This document shows positions 1 to 7,833 of a stretch of DNA of 64,000 nucleotides, in pieces (the first letter of the stretch is position 1; every line of letters begins with the position of its first letter). The position numbers and the translations under genes are program-made. Below the pieces are notes generated by a model, which did not search any database, was not told the DNA's origin, and saw nothing but the letters and a program-made list of their open reading frames with translations. The stretch is taken from positions 682,001 through 746,000 of the forward strand of contig NZ_AP021879.1 in assembly GCF_009689005.1 (NCBI RefSeq), given 5' to 3'. Source of the DNA: Desulfosarcina ovata subsp. ovata (GTDB lineage: Bacteria > Desulfobacterota > Desulfobacteria > Desulfobacterales > Desulfosarcinaceae).

Positions 1-180
1 CCCTTTTAAGGTATGGCGTTCCCCGCGAACGGCGACGGAAATGGCCGGCGGTTTGGATGAAGCGATACCGCACCAGGCGGCCGTCATGAAGTTTGGACGG
101 CCGTCAACCACAGTGCCGACGAGAACGGACGGGGTAGGAAAAAGCAGGGCTTCGGGCCCCAGACAAGACTTTTTTACCAT
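1..180 (-). CDS. flavin reductase-like (flavoredoxin) protein, 3' end outside window
   Basis: The first 60 residues are visible; the gene runs off the left edge. The start is an ATG at 180 with AGGAGG 7 bases upstream. The N-terminus (LLFPTPSVLVGTVVDGRPN, then FMTAAWCGIASSKPP) matches the start of the FMN-binding flavin reductase-like domain, in which P-V-x-LV-GT and the T-x-AW-x-G segment line the flavin pocket. Such proteins bind FMN and pass electrons or act as flavoredoxins in the cytoplasm. The substrate cannot be told from this fragment. Positions 181-339, between this gene and the next one on the same strand, hold only the ribosome site and no further gene. Confidence 0.75.
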   Translation of the reverse strand, partial: MVKKSCLGPEALLFPTPSVLVGTVVDGRPNFMTAAWCGIASSKPPAISVAVRGERHTLKG

Positions 181-339
181 TCATTACCTCCTAATCATAT
201 GCTCAATAAAAAGACTATACCGCAGGCAGCGGCGGGAGACAAGTGGACCACCTGGGGAATTTCAAGAAAATGCGGATATGTGGCCGGACTCACCCTTTTT
301 GGGGGGCGTCAACACAGATATGATCGATGGCGTTCGGGA

Positions 340-1809
340 TCAATCCTCGATGTCGGTACCCGGAGGTGTTGCCGGTGCGGCCCAGTATGGAAACGCGGCG
401 TTTGGATCGGTATCGTCGTCAAGCGTCATTCCGTTGAGTTCCTTCAGAGCCTCACGGATTTCGCGGGAGCCTTTATCATGGATCTCTTTGACCATTGCGT
501 ATTCGCCCACGACCTGAGTCAGACTATAGTTGCCACCGCTGTTTTTCAGATTGACATAGAGCAGGTCACGGATCGATGCCCAACTGTCCCGGCGGGTCTG
601 GTTCGGCAGGGGGGTCAGCAGGTCGAGTTGCCGCAGCCATCTTTTTAGAAATCGTGCGGAAAGGTATTTCTGAACCACTGCGAGCCAGCCAATTAAAAGC
701 AACGTACTGAGCAGCCCGGCACCGGTGATCTGGAGCACCGGATCGAGTCCGCCAAATGGCGTGAAGCTGATCAGAGCGACCCAGGCCGCCGCACCGCCGA
801 CCAAGGACCCGGCCAGCGCACTGAAAAAGGATTTTGCCCGGAATTGGCGTATTTTTTTACGGAAGCTGATCATGCCTTCAAGAAAATGGCATAATCGTTC
901 GCCATGGGTTTCCACGAATGAGGCCAGGTTGTCCAACCGGTGGCAGGGGGCCTGGAGAACCGCTTTTTTTAACTCTTCGCGCTGGTTTTCCAGGTATTGC
1001 AGGTAACCCGTCTGGGGATCATCGGATCGTCCGCTTTTTTGTGCCGCTGCGGTGGAATAGGTCAGGTGGATCATGGGGATGTCCTTGCGGCCGGTAATCT
1101 GTGAGAGGTTCCAGCACAAGGTTCCGTAGACCCGCAGAAGATCCGTCATCGACGCGCATTCATCGATGCGGTTGAGAACGTACAACACCCGATCTTCAAA
1201 GGTTTTGGCCGGCAAGGTATCACGAAGACTGGTGTGTGCTTCGCGAACCGTTCCGGCCTTGTGGGGATCGAACAGCACCAGAACCAGATCGGCTATTTGA
1301 GCCAGGTCACCGATGACATCCTGGTAATTGTAGCCCCGATCCCGTTCGGTGATGCTGTCGAGCATGCCGGGGGTATCGATGATGGCCAGATTCTTCAGAA
1401 AGGGTGAATTGACTTTTTTCAGTTTGAAATGGGAAGCAAACCGGAGCCCGTGTCTTTTTAGGGTTTCGAACGGATATTCAGGATCGTTGAGCAGAAACTT
1501 GCCATCGCGCTGATCGGTAACCTGAATCGGAGAGTCGGCCGGTTCGTTTTCATCAAAAGTGATAATGGTAAAGGAGTCATCGGTGGGCGCCTGGCCGGTG
1601 CCCTGGATTTCTACCCCCAGAAATTCATTGATCAGTGTGGACTTTCCCGAGGAATAGTTGCCCAGAACCAGAACCTGCGGGCGCCATTTGATATTGGTCT
1701 CGAGGGGAACTTCGCTGTAGCCATAACGCATGGCCACCGGCGTGAGCTGCTCGGAGACGATCTCCAGCAGTTCGGTACGAAGCGCGGTGATATAGTTTTC
1801 GCGATACAT
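340..1809 (-). CDS. dynamin-like GTPase with C-terminal membrane segments
   Basis: 489 residues. Residues 50-57 are a P-loop (GNYSSGKS), a switch-I Thr lies near residue 76, DTPG at 145-148 is the G3 motif and NRID at 213-216 fills the G4 position. After a helical middle come two hydrophobic stretches around residues 330-385, so the protein probably sits on or in the inner membrane. Bacterial dynamin-like proteins remodel or protect membranes using GTP; which membrane event this one serves is unknown. It differs from the second dynamin-like protein at 19990-22236, which is longer and lacks these hydrophobic stretches. A conserved dynamin partner is not adjacent. Positions 1810-1956 upstream hold no gene. 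Confidence 0.8.
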   Translation of the reverse strand: MYRENYITALRTELLEIVSEQLTPVAMRYGYSEVPLETNIKWRPQVLVLGNYSSGKSTLINEFLGVEIQGTGQAPTDDSFTIITFDENEPADSPIQVTDQRDGKFLLNDPEYPFETLKRHGLRFASHFKLKKVNSPFLKNLAIIDTPGMLDSITERDRGYNYQDVIGDLAQIADLVLVLFDPHKAGTVREAHTSLRDTLPAKTFEDRVLYVLNRIDECASMTDLLRVYGTLCWNLSQITGRKDIPMIHLTYSTAAAQKSGRSDDPQTGYLQYLENQREELKKAVLQAPCHRLDNLASFVETHGERLCHFLEGMISFRKKIRQFRAKSFFSALAGSLVGGAAAWVALISFTPFGGLDPVLQITGAGLLSTLLLIGWLAVVQKYLSARFLKRWLRQLDLLTPLPNQTRRDSWASIRDLLYVNLKNSGGNYSLTQVVGEYAMVKEIHDKGSREIREALKELNGMTLDDDTDPNAAFPYWAAPATPPGTDIED

Positions 1810-1956
1810 GAAGGTCTCCGGCCGGCCGGTGCAATGGGTGTCGTGAATTAGCTTTATCAGAAACGCAAGTAGGTATAAGGGTTTCCTGTAAACAAATCAA
1901 GCTTATAACGCTGCACGGACATCACTTCGATCCAGTTCCGCCAGAGCCTGGTATGC

Positions 1957-2340
1957 CTAATGGGCCCCACATCCGCACCCGCAGTCACTGCAACTGCTGC
2001 CGCCGGCCATGGCCTTGACCACTTCCCGATCAGCAGGCCGTGAAATATCGGTAACGGTAATTTCAAGAGTGCGTGGTGCCAGAATGCCGGTCTGCTCACC
2101 GATCGGCAGTTCCAGGTGACCGAGGGTTTCGCAATGCGCCGTAGCGGGGATTTCCATGTGGATCCGGTCGCCAATGGATTTTCCGAAAAGGGCCTTCTCA
2201 AAGGGTGTAATGCCTTCCAAACCCACGCCGTAGATAAACGTGAACGGTGTACCGACAACATCGTGGTGTTCCGCATCGGCGGTTTTTATATTCAGACGGA
2301 CTTTCATCAGGTTCTCAATTCTGACGGGTGTGCTTTGCAT
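1957..2340 (-). CDS. FKBP-type peptidyl-prolyl isomerase, SlyD-like, with Cys-rich tail
   Basis: 127 residues; the ATG at 2340 follows AGGAGG at good spacing. The segment YGVGLEGITPFEKALFGKSI then GD matches the FKBP/SlyD core (Y-G-x-G...P-x-E-x-AL-x-G-x-x-x-GD). Such enzymes catalyse cis-trans isomerisation of X-Pro bonds. The protein is short and has no obvious inserted flap domain of the SlyD type, although part of it may be present at residues 65-90. The last 13 residues contain four Cys and one His (SSCSDCGCGCGAH), comparable to the metal-binding tail of SlyD, so nickel or zinc binding is possible but inferred. Positions 2341-2506 upstream hold no gene. Confidence 0.75.
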   Translation of the reverse strand: MQSTPVRIENLMKVRLNIKTADAEHHDVVGTPFTFIYGVGLEGITPFEKALFGKSIGDRIHMEIPATAHCETLGHLELPIGEQTGILAPRTLEITVTDISRPADREVVKAMAGGSSCSDCGCGCGAH

Positions 2341-2506
2341 ATGCGATCCTCCTTTTCGTTGCTATTTAATGACGTCGTCCTGTCAACCGCTGTGGCGATG
2401 GTCCGAACCGGGGCAGCCAGGGACTCTTGGTATGCGTGTCGATTCAATGGCGGTTGTGGAGGTTAAAATAAGCGATGAATGGAATAGATCAACAACCTTT
2501 GCAAAG

Positions 2507-3247
2507 CTATCTGTATTTTTCACAGATGGTTTCGATTGTGCCTTCTGATCTGAGGTGCTCGAGTGCCTTTTTTAGGCGTTCAACATATTTTTCCGAACTT
2601 CCCTTACCGAAAGCCATATAAGCTTCGTTTTCGAATAAATGAAGCACCTTTTGCGTTTCGGTCATGGAGAACCCCACTTTTTGGGCTTCATAACTGACGA
2701 CCATGGGATTATCCGCTATCAGATCAATCCGTTCCTTAAACAGCAGTTCGACACTTTTCCGATTTGAACCAAATATCCTGAGTTGTTGATTGTCCACGAA
2801 GCCGTGAGATAACAAGTGCTGATGCATTGCCGCGCCCCGGAGAACCCCGATGGTATATTTTCTGGCATCATCCAGTGAGGTGATGGTGATATCTGTTCGT
2901 TTCTTTAGTTTGTACAGGGATATTTCGGCATTGAATACCGGCGCCACCCATATGAAATTATTTTCCCGCTCTTTGATTCTCATAAGGGGGTAGATCAAAA
3001 CGTCCTTCTGATCCGCGGCTGTCACGATTGCCCGTTTCCACGGGTAGAGATAAAATTTCGCTGAAAGTCCGGCCCGGTCCAAAACAGCCGTGACAATTTC
3101 CGTACTCAACCCGGTAAGCTTGCCGTTCTCCTCATATGCATAAGGCGCCCAGATGGTAGTGAGCACGGTAATGTCATGGGCGGCTGCCAAATTTGAAAAT
3201 ATACTGAAAATACTAAAAAAGAGTACGATTCGAACCAATAATTTCAT
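2507..3247 (-). CDS. periplasmic solute-binding protein, family 3
   Basis: 246 residues beginning with a signal peptide (MKLLVRIVLFFSIFSIFSNL then AAAHD). The mature part has the family-3 binding-protein pattern: an N-terminal lobe starting ITVLTTIWAPYAYEENG-KL-TG-STEIV, the hinge and second lobe with IGVLRGAA, and ELLFKERIDLIADNP near residue 180. Family-3 proteins bind amino acids or similar small polar ligands in the periplasm. No permease or ATPase gene is adjacent, so it may be an orphan binding protein or feed a sensor rather than a transporter. It lies just upstream (same strand, next gene at 3318-4406 is its upstream neighbour) of a diguanylate cyclase, which would fit a signalling role, but that is only context. 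Confidence 0.75.
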   Translation of the reverse strand: MKLLVRIVLFFSIFSIFSNLAAAHDITVLTTIWAPYAYEENGKLTGLSTEIVTAVLDRAGLSAKFYLYPWKRAIVTAADQKDVLIYPLMRIKERENNFIWVAPVFNAEISLYKLKKRTDITITSLDDARKYTIGVLRGAAMHQHLLSHGFVDNQQLRIFGSNRKSVELLFKERIDLIADNPMVVSYEAQKVGFSMTETQKVLHLFENEAYMAFGKGSSEKYVERLKKALEHLRSEGTIETICEKYR

Positions 3248-3317
3248 GGCAATGAAATTTATCGGAGGGAAATCCGTATGTCAAATAATAACAGTGCAAT
3301 CAACAAAAAACAATTTT

Positions 3318-4406
3318 TTACTCAGAGACAACCCGGTTCTTGCCATTGGTTTTCGCCTCGTAGAGACATTGGTCGGTGCGGTCGATAAGGCTTGTTACGG
3401 TATCCCCTTTCCGGTAGCAACCGACGCCAATGCTGACGGTAACCGACAGCACATCAGTGGACGGCGTGTCATCGGCGGCGTATCTGCCCGCGGCGATGGT
3501 TTGGCACAGCTGTTTTGCTTTTTTGGTGGCATGGCGCAGGGATGCACCCGGAAGAACCAGGGTGAACTCTTCTCCGCCGTAACGGCCGAGGAAATCGTCT
3601 TTTCGGATAACACTTTTGCATTTCTCGGCAAAGGCAAGCAGCATCCGGTCACCGACGGTATGACCATAGGTATCGTTCAACTGCTTGAAATCGTCCAGAT
3701 CCATCATCAGCAGGGAGAAGGGCGTCCGGCTAACACAATTGCGATCGACCAGTCCCGCCAAATAATGGTCCAATGCCTTGCGGTTGTTGACGCCGGTCAA
3801 AGCGTCGGTATTGGCCGAATGCCGGGCGCGACTGAGTTCTTGTTTCAGGACTTCCACCTGACTGGAAAGCGCCTCCAAGGCTTTTTGATCCTGGTTTTCC
3901 TTTTGTCTGACCATTTCCCGCAGTTTGTCGACTTCGCGGATCATTTCGTTTTTTATGCGTTTGATATCGTCCAGTCGGGTGATTGCGTCGAACCGCTCAC
4001 CCTGGGAACGAATGGAGGTATAAAAATCGCGGTTTCCATCGTCCAGTCCGGTCATGGCCGCCGTCATCAGGTCGATGATCTCTCTAAATTCGGTTTCGCG
4101 CTCTGCCAGATATGTTTTCTGCCGCTGGATATGATCCAGGATTTTGGTTTTATCTCGCTCGAGGTGGGTGGCGATGGTCCGGGTTTTTTCCTCTGACTGA
4201 AAGCGTGCCTGAAGCCGTTGCAAAACGTGTTTGAACGCTTCGGCATCGATTTCGGTGATATCCAGGGTATATTCGCGCAAACAGAAAAAGAGAATCTGGA
4301 TGCTGTCCAAGAAGAGATCCATTCGCTTCCGGGCAGCGTCGATCGTCCTGTTTAGTTCAACTGGATCCGGATCGGTGGCGGATGGTTTGCCAAGGCGTAT
4401 CATCAT
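3318..4406 (-). CDS. diguanylate cyclase (GGDEF domain)
   Basis: 362 residues. The C-terminal half is a GGDEF domain with the active-site loop GGEEF at 277-281, the preceding DALTGVNNR segment and the metal-binding LLMMDLDDFKQLNDTYGH stretch. The RKDD at 268-271 sits exactly five residues before GGEEF and forms the c-di-GMP inhibitory I-site, so the enzyme is predicted active and product-inhibited. The N-terminal half (about 200 residues) is helical and coiled-coil-like, with no sensor domain I recognise and no membrane segment. It makes cyclic di-GMP from two GTP in the cytoplasm. Its start is 9 bases downstream of the qmcA stop on the same strand, suggesting co-transcription. Confidence 0.88.
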   Translation of the reverse strand: MMIRLGKPSATDPDPVELNRTIDAARKRMDLFLDSIQILFFCLREYTLDITEIDAEAFKHVLQRLQARFQSEEKTRTIATHLERDKTKILDHIQRQKTYLAERETEFREIIDLMTAAMTGLDDGNRDFYTSIRSQGERFDAITRLDDIKRIKNEMIREVDKLREMVRQKENQDQKALEALSSQVEVLKQELSRARHSANTDALTGVNNRKALDHYLAGLVDRNCVSRTPFSLLMMDLDDFKQLNDTYGHTVGDRMLLAFAEKCKSVIRKDDFLGRYGGEEFTLVLPGASLRHATKKAKQLCQTIAAGRYAADDTPSTDVLSVTVSIGVGCYRKGDTVTSLIDRTDQCLYEAKTNGKNRVVSE

Positions 4407-4415
4407 TCCAGACCC

Positions 4416-5267
4416 TTATTTGCTTCCGCCCAGAATCCCACGAATGGCCGCGGGAATCTCTGCCGGCATCATGACCACTTTGGCATTTTGGGAGGTGGCC
4501 AGGGCTTTGAGTGACTCCACATATTTTTCACCGATCAAATACATGACCGGGATTTCGTTTTCCCCGATGGCTTCGGTGACTTTCTGAATGGCCCGCTGGC
4601 TCGCTTCGGCCAGAACAACCTTGGCCTGACCGTCCCGTTTGGATGCTTCCAGGCGACCTTCGGCCTCAAGAATGGCGGCGGCCTTTTCCCCATCCGCCCG
4701 GGTGACCGTTGCCCGCCGTTGACGCTCGGCGGCCGCCTGTTCCTCCATGGCCGCCTGCATGGTTGGGGAAGGGTTGATGTCCTGGATTTCAACGGTCTTC
4801 ATGGTAATGCCCCAGTCGGCGATATCATCGGAAATGGCGGTTTTGAGTTTGGCCTTGATCTGATCCCGAGAGGAGAGCGCGTCGTCAAGGTCCATTTCAC
4901 CGACAATGGAGCGCAGTGATGTCTGCACCAGATTCTGGATGGCGATCTGGTAATTTTCCACGCCGTAAACGGCTTTTTCCGGCGAGATGATATTGATGTA
5001 GGCCACGGCGTTGGCAATGATCACCGCATTGTCGCGGGTGATCACCTCCTGGGATGGAATGTCCAGAACAATATCCTTGGTGGTCACCTTATGGGCTACC
5101 GTATCGATATACGGGATGATGATGTTGAGGCCCGGACCAAGGGTTTTGTGAAATTTGCCCAGCCGCTGAACCACATGCTTGCTGCCCTGGGGAACGATGC
5201 GGACCCCCAGTACGAGGGTAACGATGACAAGCACGACAAAGATAAGAGCGATGATCAGGGTTTCCAT
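4416..5267 (-). CDS. qmcA: SPFH/paraslipin membrane protein QmcA
   Basis: 283 residues from the ATG at 5267, chosen because GGAGGAAAT precedes it; an in-frame upstream start at 5336 would add 23 residues without a ribosome site. A single N-terminal membrane helix (METLIIALIFVVLVIVTLVL) is followed by a stomatin/prohibitin SPFH domain (VPQGSKHVVQRLGKFHKTL, later RSIVGEMDLDDALSSRD) and a charged coiled-coil rich in Ala, Glu and Arg. QmcA-type proteins form large rings in the inner membrane and associate with the FtsH protease. The partner gene nfeD lies directly upstream but is split by an insertion sequence, so this gene now depends on a changed promoter context. Confidence 0.88.
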   Translation of the reverse strand: METLIIALIFVVLVIVTLVLGVRIVPQGSKHVVQRLGKFHKTLGPGLNIIIPYIDTVAHKVTTKDIVLDIPSQEVITRDNAVIIANAVAYINIISPEKAVYGVENYQIAIQNLVQTSLRSIVGEMDLDDALSSRDQIKAKLKTAISDDIADWGITMKTVEIQDINPSPTMQAAMEEQAAAERQRRATVTRADGEKAAAILEAEGRLEASKRDGQAKVVLAEASQRAIQKVTEAIGENEIPVMYLIGEKYVESLKALATSQNAKVVMMPAEIPAAIRGILGGSK

Positions 5268-5579
5268 ATTTCCTCCATGATATAAGATATTGGTTGACGG
5301 AGAATCGTTTTTCAATGCCCATCGACGGATGGGCACGGGCTATCGCTTCCGGACCACCAGTGTATTGCCGGAAATATCGACAACACTGACCCGGTCGCCC
5401 ACGCCGACCGTCGTATCGCAAATAAACGGCCACTCTTCGGCGCCGAGCAGCGGCGTGGTAAAACGGACCATGCCCCGGCTTCCCTGTCCCGGCTGGCGAA
5501 TCACCTGGCCGGTTTCACCGATCGCGGCTTCACGGGAAATCCCGGCTTTTGTCCGGTCGGTCATTTTCGGCCGGATGTA

Positions 5580-5586
5580 TTTGAAC
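5580..5586. repeat. target-site duplication TTTGAAC, left copy
   Basis: TTTGAAC immediately outside the left inverted repeat. The identical sequence lies at 7191-7197 outside the right repeat. Deleting one copy and the element restores the nfeD frame. Confidence 0.9.
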
Positions 5587-7190
5587 CTAAAGTTTCCTAA
5601 ATTCAATCAAGCCGCCATGCGCAGCAGTACGTCCACGAGAGAATTAAAGACGGATTTGCGTGGCACCGGGAAGAGCCTACCAAAATCCTTGTCCATCGCG
5701 GCCTTTGTAACGGATCGGCGGACATCCGAAAAGGCAAAATGACGGCGGCCGCCGACGGCATGCCGGCGAGATGGCGTTTTCTCGACCCGGCTGGCGTAAA
5801 TCCAGGCGACGGTGGTCGCCAGCATGCAAAAGTGCAGATGGTTGCTGACGGCCTGCGGATGACGGCTTTGCGTGTCAGCGCTGCCGATGTCGTTTTTCAA
5901 TTCCTTGAATAAGGCTTCGATCTTCCAGCGGGCCCCATAGTATTCGATAATCTGCTCAGCCGAAAGGGACAGGTCGGTGGAATAAAGTGCCACCCACTGT
6001 GTCTTACGATAGACCCAGACCACCTTGACCGCACATCGGATGGTCTTGAGCATCACCACGCGTTCATAGGCTACGATGTTCCGGTTGCGGCCATACAGGT
6101 TGACGATGTATTCTTTTGCCAGCGATTTGAATCGAACGGCCAACGCTGCCGCATTCCCCAGCTTGCGGCCATATTTACGCGGGCGGCCTTGTCGTCCGGT
6201 CGGAGGTGGCGGCAGTTCAAATATTGTGCTGTTGGATCGAAGCCTGGAAATCATATCCACCCATATGCCCAACTGTTTTTTCAATGGCTTCCACAGGCCG
6301 CCATTGCCGAACCATGAGTCGGTGATGATGACAATCCGTTTTCTGGGAAACACCGCGGCAATCTCACCGATCATGTCGACCGCCATGGCAAGCTTGCTCT
6401 TGAATGTCACTTCCGGTCCATTGCTGTCACGGTTCATTCGTTCGATGGTTTTCTTCAGGAGGTAGAAACGATAACTCAGCGGCAGACAGGCCCAACGTCC
6501 CTTGATCATCTTCAACAACCCCACAGCAACGATGTTCTGGGCCCACGGATACCTGGACTGGTTTTGCTTGGCAGCATGATCGAAAACCTTGTCGCAGGCG
6601 AAAATCTTCTTGCCTGTCTTGGCGTTGATACTGTCATCCAGAGCCAGCATTAACCGCCCACCGGTCGTTGGCAGCGGAATCAATTTCCACAGCGTGGGCC
6701 ATAACCGTTGCCATGGAATCCGTGGGGATGCCATGAAGGTATAGAACTTTTTACGACTGATCCCGGAAAAGCCGAACACCGTCTTCAAGCACCGTAGAAT
6801 GTTTGAGGTCCTCGATGAGGCGAAAGGAACAATGATCGCCACGATCGTGTATACGAACCATATTCCCCGTTCCTGACCTTTACTGGACTGAGCAAATTCG
6901 TTTTTGAGTTTTTCAAGGATGTCGTGTAGGATAAGCATGCGAGGCCTCCGGTTGGGTTGTTTGTTTGTGGAAGAAGAAACATACCACAACCGAGCCTCGC
7001 AATCAACATTAACATACTGTATTAACTAAATATTTGATCATATTGCCAAAAATCGGTCCCGATATCTGTAATGATTTCAATAGGTTACAGGCGACCGCCA
7101 TTTTGCTAACCATCTGTTATTACAGGAAATATTAATATTCTTCAGTAGTACTCACCCCGCCGGGCTGCTTTCAAAAAGGGGAAACTTTAG
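5587..7190 (-). mobile_element. IS4-family insertion sequence, complete
   Basis: This 1604-bp element is bounded by inverted repeats: CTAAAGTTTCC at 5587-5597 and its complement at 7180-7190, with weaker similarity for several more bases inward. It holds one transposase gene. It is flanked by perfect 7-bp direct repeats (TTTGAAC at 5580-5586 and 7191-7197). Intact ends, an intact transposase and an undecayed target duplication indicate a recent insertion. The region 6939-7179 between the transposase start and the right end carries no other gene. Confidence 0.92.
5607..6938 (-). CDS. IS4-family DDE transposase
   Basis: 443 residues from the ATG at 6938, which has GGAGG 7 bases upstream; a start at 6989 would add 17 residues without support. 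The DDE catalytic core is visible: LALDDS (first Asp), IVIITDSWFG (second Asp) and the C-terminal Y-x2-R-x3-E-x6-K signature in YGARWKIEALFKELK, which is the YREK motif diagnostic of the IS4 group and supplies the catalytic Glu. The 7-bp target duplication agrees with IS4-type insertion. No frameshift or internal stop is seen, so it should be active. The stop lies 20 bases inside the left end of the element. Confidence 0.9.
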   Translation of the reverse strand: MLILHDILEKLKNEFAQSSKGQERGIWFVYTIVAIIVPFASSRTSNILRCLKTVFGFSGISRKKFYTFMASPRIPWQRLWPTLWKLIPLPTTGGRLMLALDDSINAKTGKKIFACDKVFDHAAKQNQSRYPWAQNIVAVGLLKMIKGRWACLPLSYRFYLLKKTIERMNRDSNGPEVTFKSKLAMAVDMIGEIAAVFPRKRIVIITDSWFGNGGLWKPLKKQLGIWVDMISRLRSNSTIFELPPPPTGRQGRPRKYGRKLGNAAALAVRFKSLAKEYIVNLYGRNRNIVAYERVVMLKTIRCAVKVVWVYRKTQWVALYSTDLSLSAEQIIEYYGARWKIEALFKELKNDIGSADTQSRHPQAVSNHLHFCMLATTVAWIYASRVEKTPSRRHAVGGRRHFAFSDVRRSVTKAAMDKDFGRLFPVPRKSVFNSLVDVLLRMAA

Positions 7191-7197
7191 TTTGAAC
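7191..7197. repeat. target-site duplication TTTGAAC, right copy
   Basis: Right-hand partner of the duplication at 5580-5586. It encodes the Trp-Phe-Lys junction of the nfeD reading frame. Confidence 0.9.
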
Positions 7198-7549
7198 CAT
7201 AGAAAGGTAAAGCCACAGGATGCGATGGCCCAGACAAACAGTTGCGAGGAAAAGCTCAGTCCCTTGGCCATCAGCATCAAACCGGAAACCAGGATGGCAC
7301 CCAGGCCGAACCAGAAAATGGTGAAGCTGGGGATGAAGATCTCCACCATGATCAAAATCATTCCGAACACCAGCCAGTGCCAGTATTCAACGTTTACATG
7401 CATATCATTCTCCTTGGCTTCAACAGCATATCGGTAGTTTTTGGCAGAGAAAAAGCAAAATTTCCAATTTGGTGGGGCAGGTGGGGCAATTTTGAATCAT
7501 TAGCACAAAACCGCAGACGCTGGAAGCAGCCCCATTCGGTTGTTAGCGC

Positions 7550-7706
7550 CAGGGTAACCGCATTTGGACGGTTTTCTGTTTTTCGCGGCCAAGGACCGCT
7601 CCTACACGTTCTTACGATATGGCTGTTTAATGGGTTGCGTTGTAAGAGCTGGCCATGCCTGCGACAACGGTTTTCCATAGAGGTTGCCAAATGCGGTTAC
7701 CCTGGC
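7550..7706. mobile_element. MITE-like repeat, copy A (157 bp)
   Basis: The region 7404-7833 between nfeD and pyrD contains no gene but holds this element. Its ends form long inverted repeats: CAGGGTAACCGCATTTGG at 7550-7567 against CCAAATGCGGTTACCCTG from 7687. It is flanked by 8-bp direct repeats GTTAGCGC (7542-7549 and 7707-7714), which look like a target duplication. The centre carries CTCCTAC and, further on, GTAAGAGCTGGCCATGCCTG then CGA, resembling bacterial REP sequences. No open reading frame of its own makes sense, so it would need a transposase in trans. A second copy lies at 40463-40614 and a lone end at 53346. Confidence 0.75.
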
Positions 7707-7833
7707 GTTAGCGCAACTGCGGGTTGATCAAACATCCGGACTCGTCTATAGTTTTCAAGGCGCGGATCAACACCAATCTGCGCACATTGAAAACCGAACC
7801 CGATACAGCTAACCAGAAAGTCCATTAACGCCC

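Larger units (their letters stand above)
5340..7403 (-). pseudogene. nfeD: nfeD, interrupted by an IS4-type element
   Basis: The 5' part (7403 to 7191) encodes an AAGGAG-preceded start and 71 residues with three hydrophobic segments. The 3' part (5579 to 5340) encodes 79 residues of the OB-fold C-terminal domain (TKAGISREAAIGETGQVIR, later VGVGDRVSVVDISGNTLVV). Removing the insertion sequence and one copy of the 7-bp duplication joins the reading frame exactly, giving ...FLWFK-YIRPKMTDR... and a protein of 150 residues, the usual size of short NfeD proteins. NfeD membrane proteins are the genetic partners of SPFH proteins such as the QmcA encoded just downstream. As it stands the gene yields only the membrane half plus residues read from the insertion sequence. 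Confidence 0.9.

Noticed and set aside
5340-5606. 3' nfeD fragment as an independent 88-residue gene
   Set aside because: The first residues come from the insertion sequence end, and the rest is the C-terminal half of NfeD that joins exactly to the 5' half at 7191.
7242-7727. 161-codon frame between nfeD and pyrD
   Set aside because: It crosses the MITE-like repeat and antisense nfeD, with no family features.
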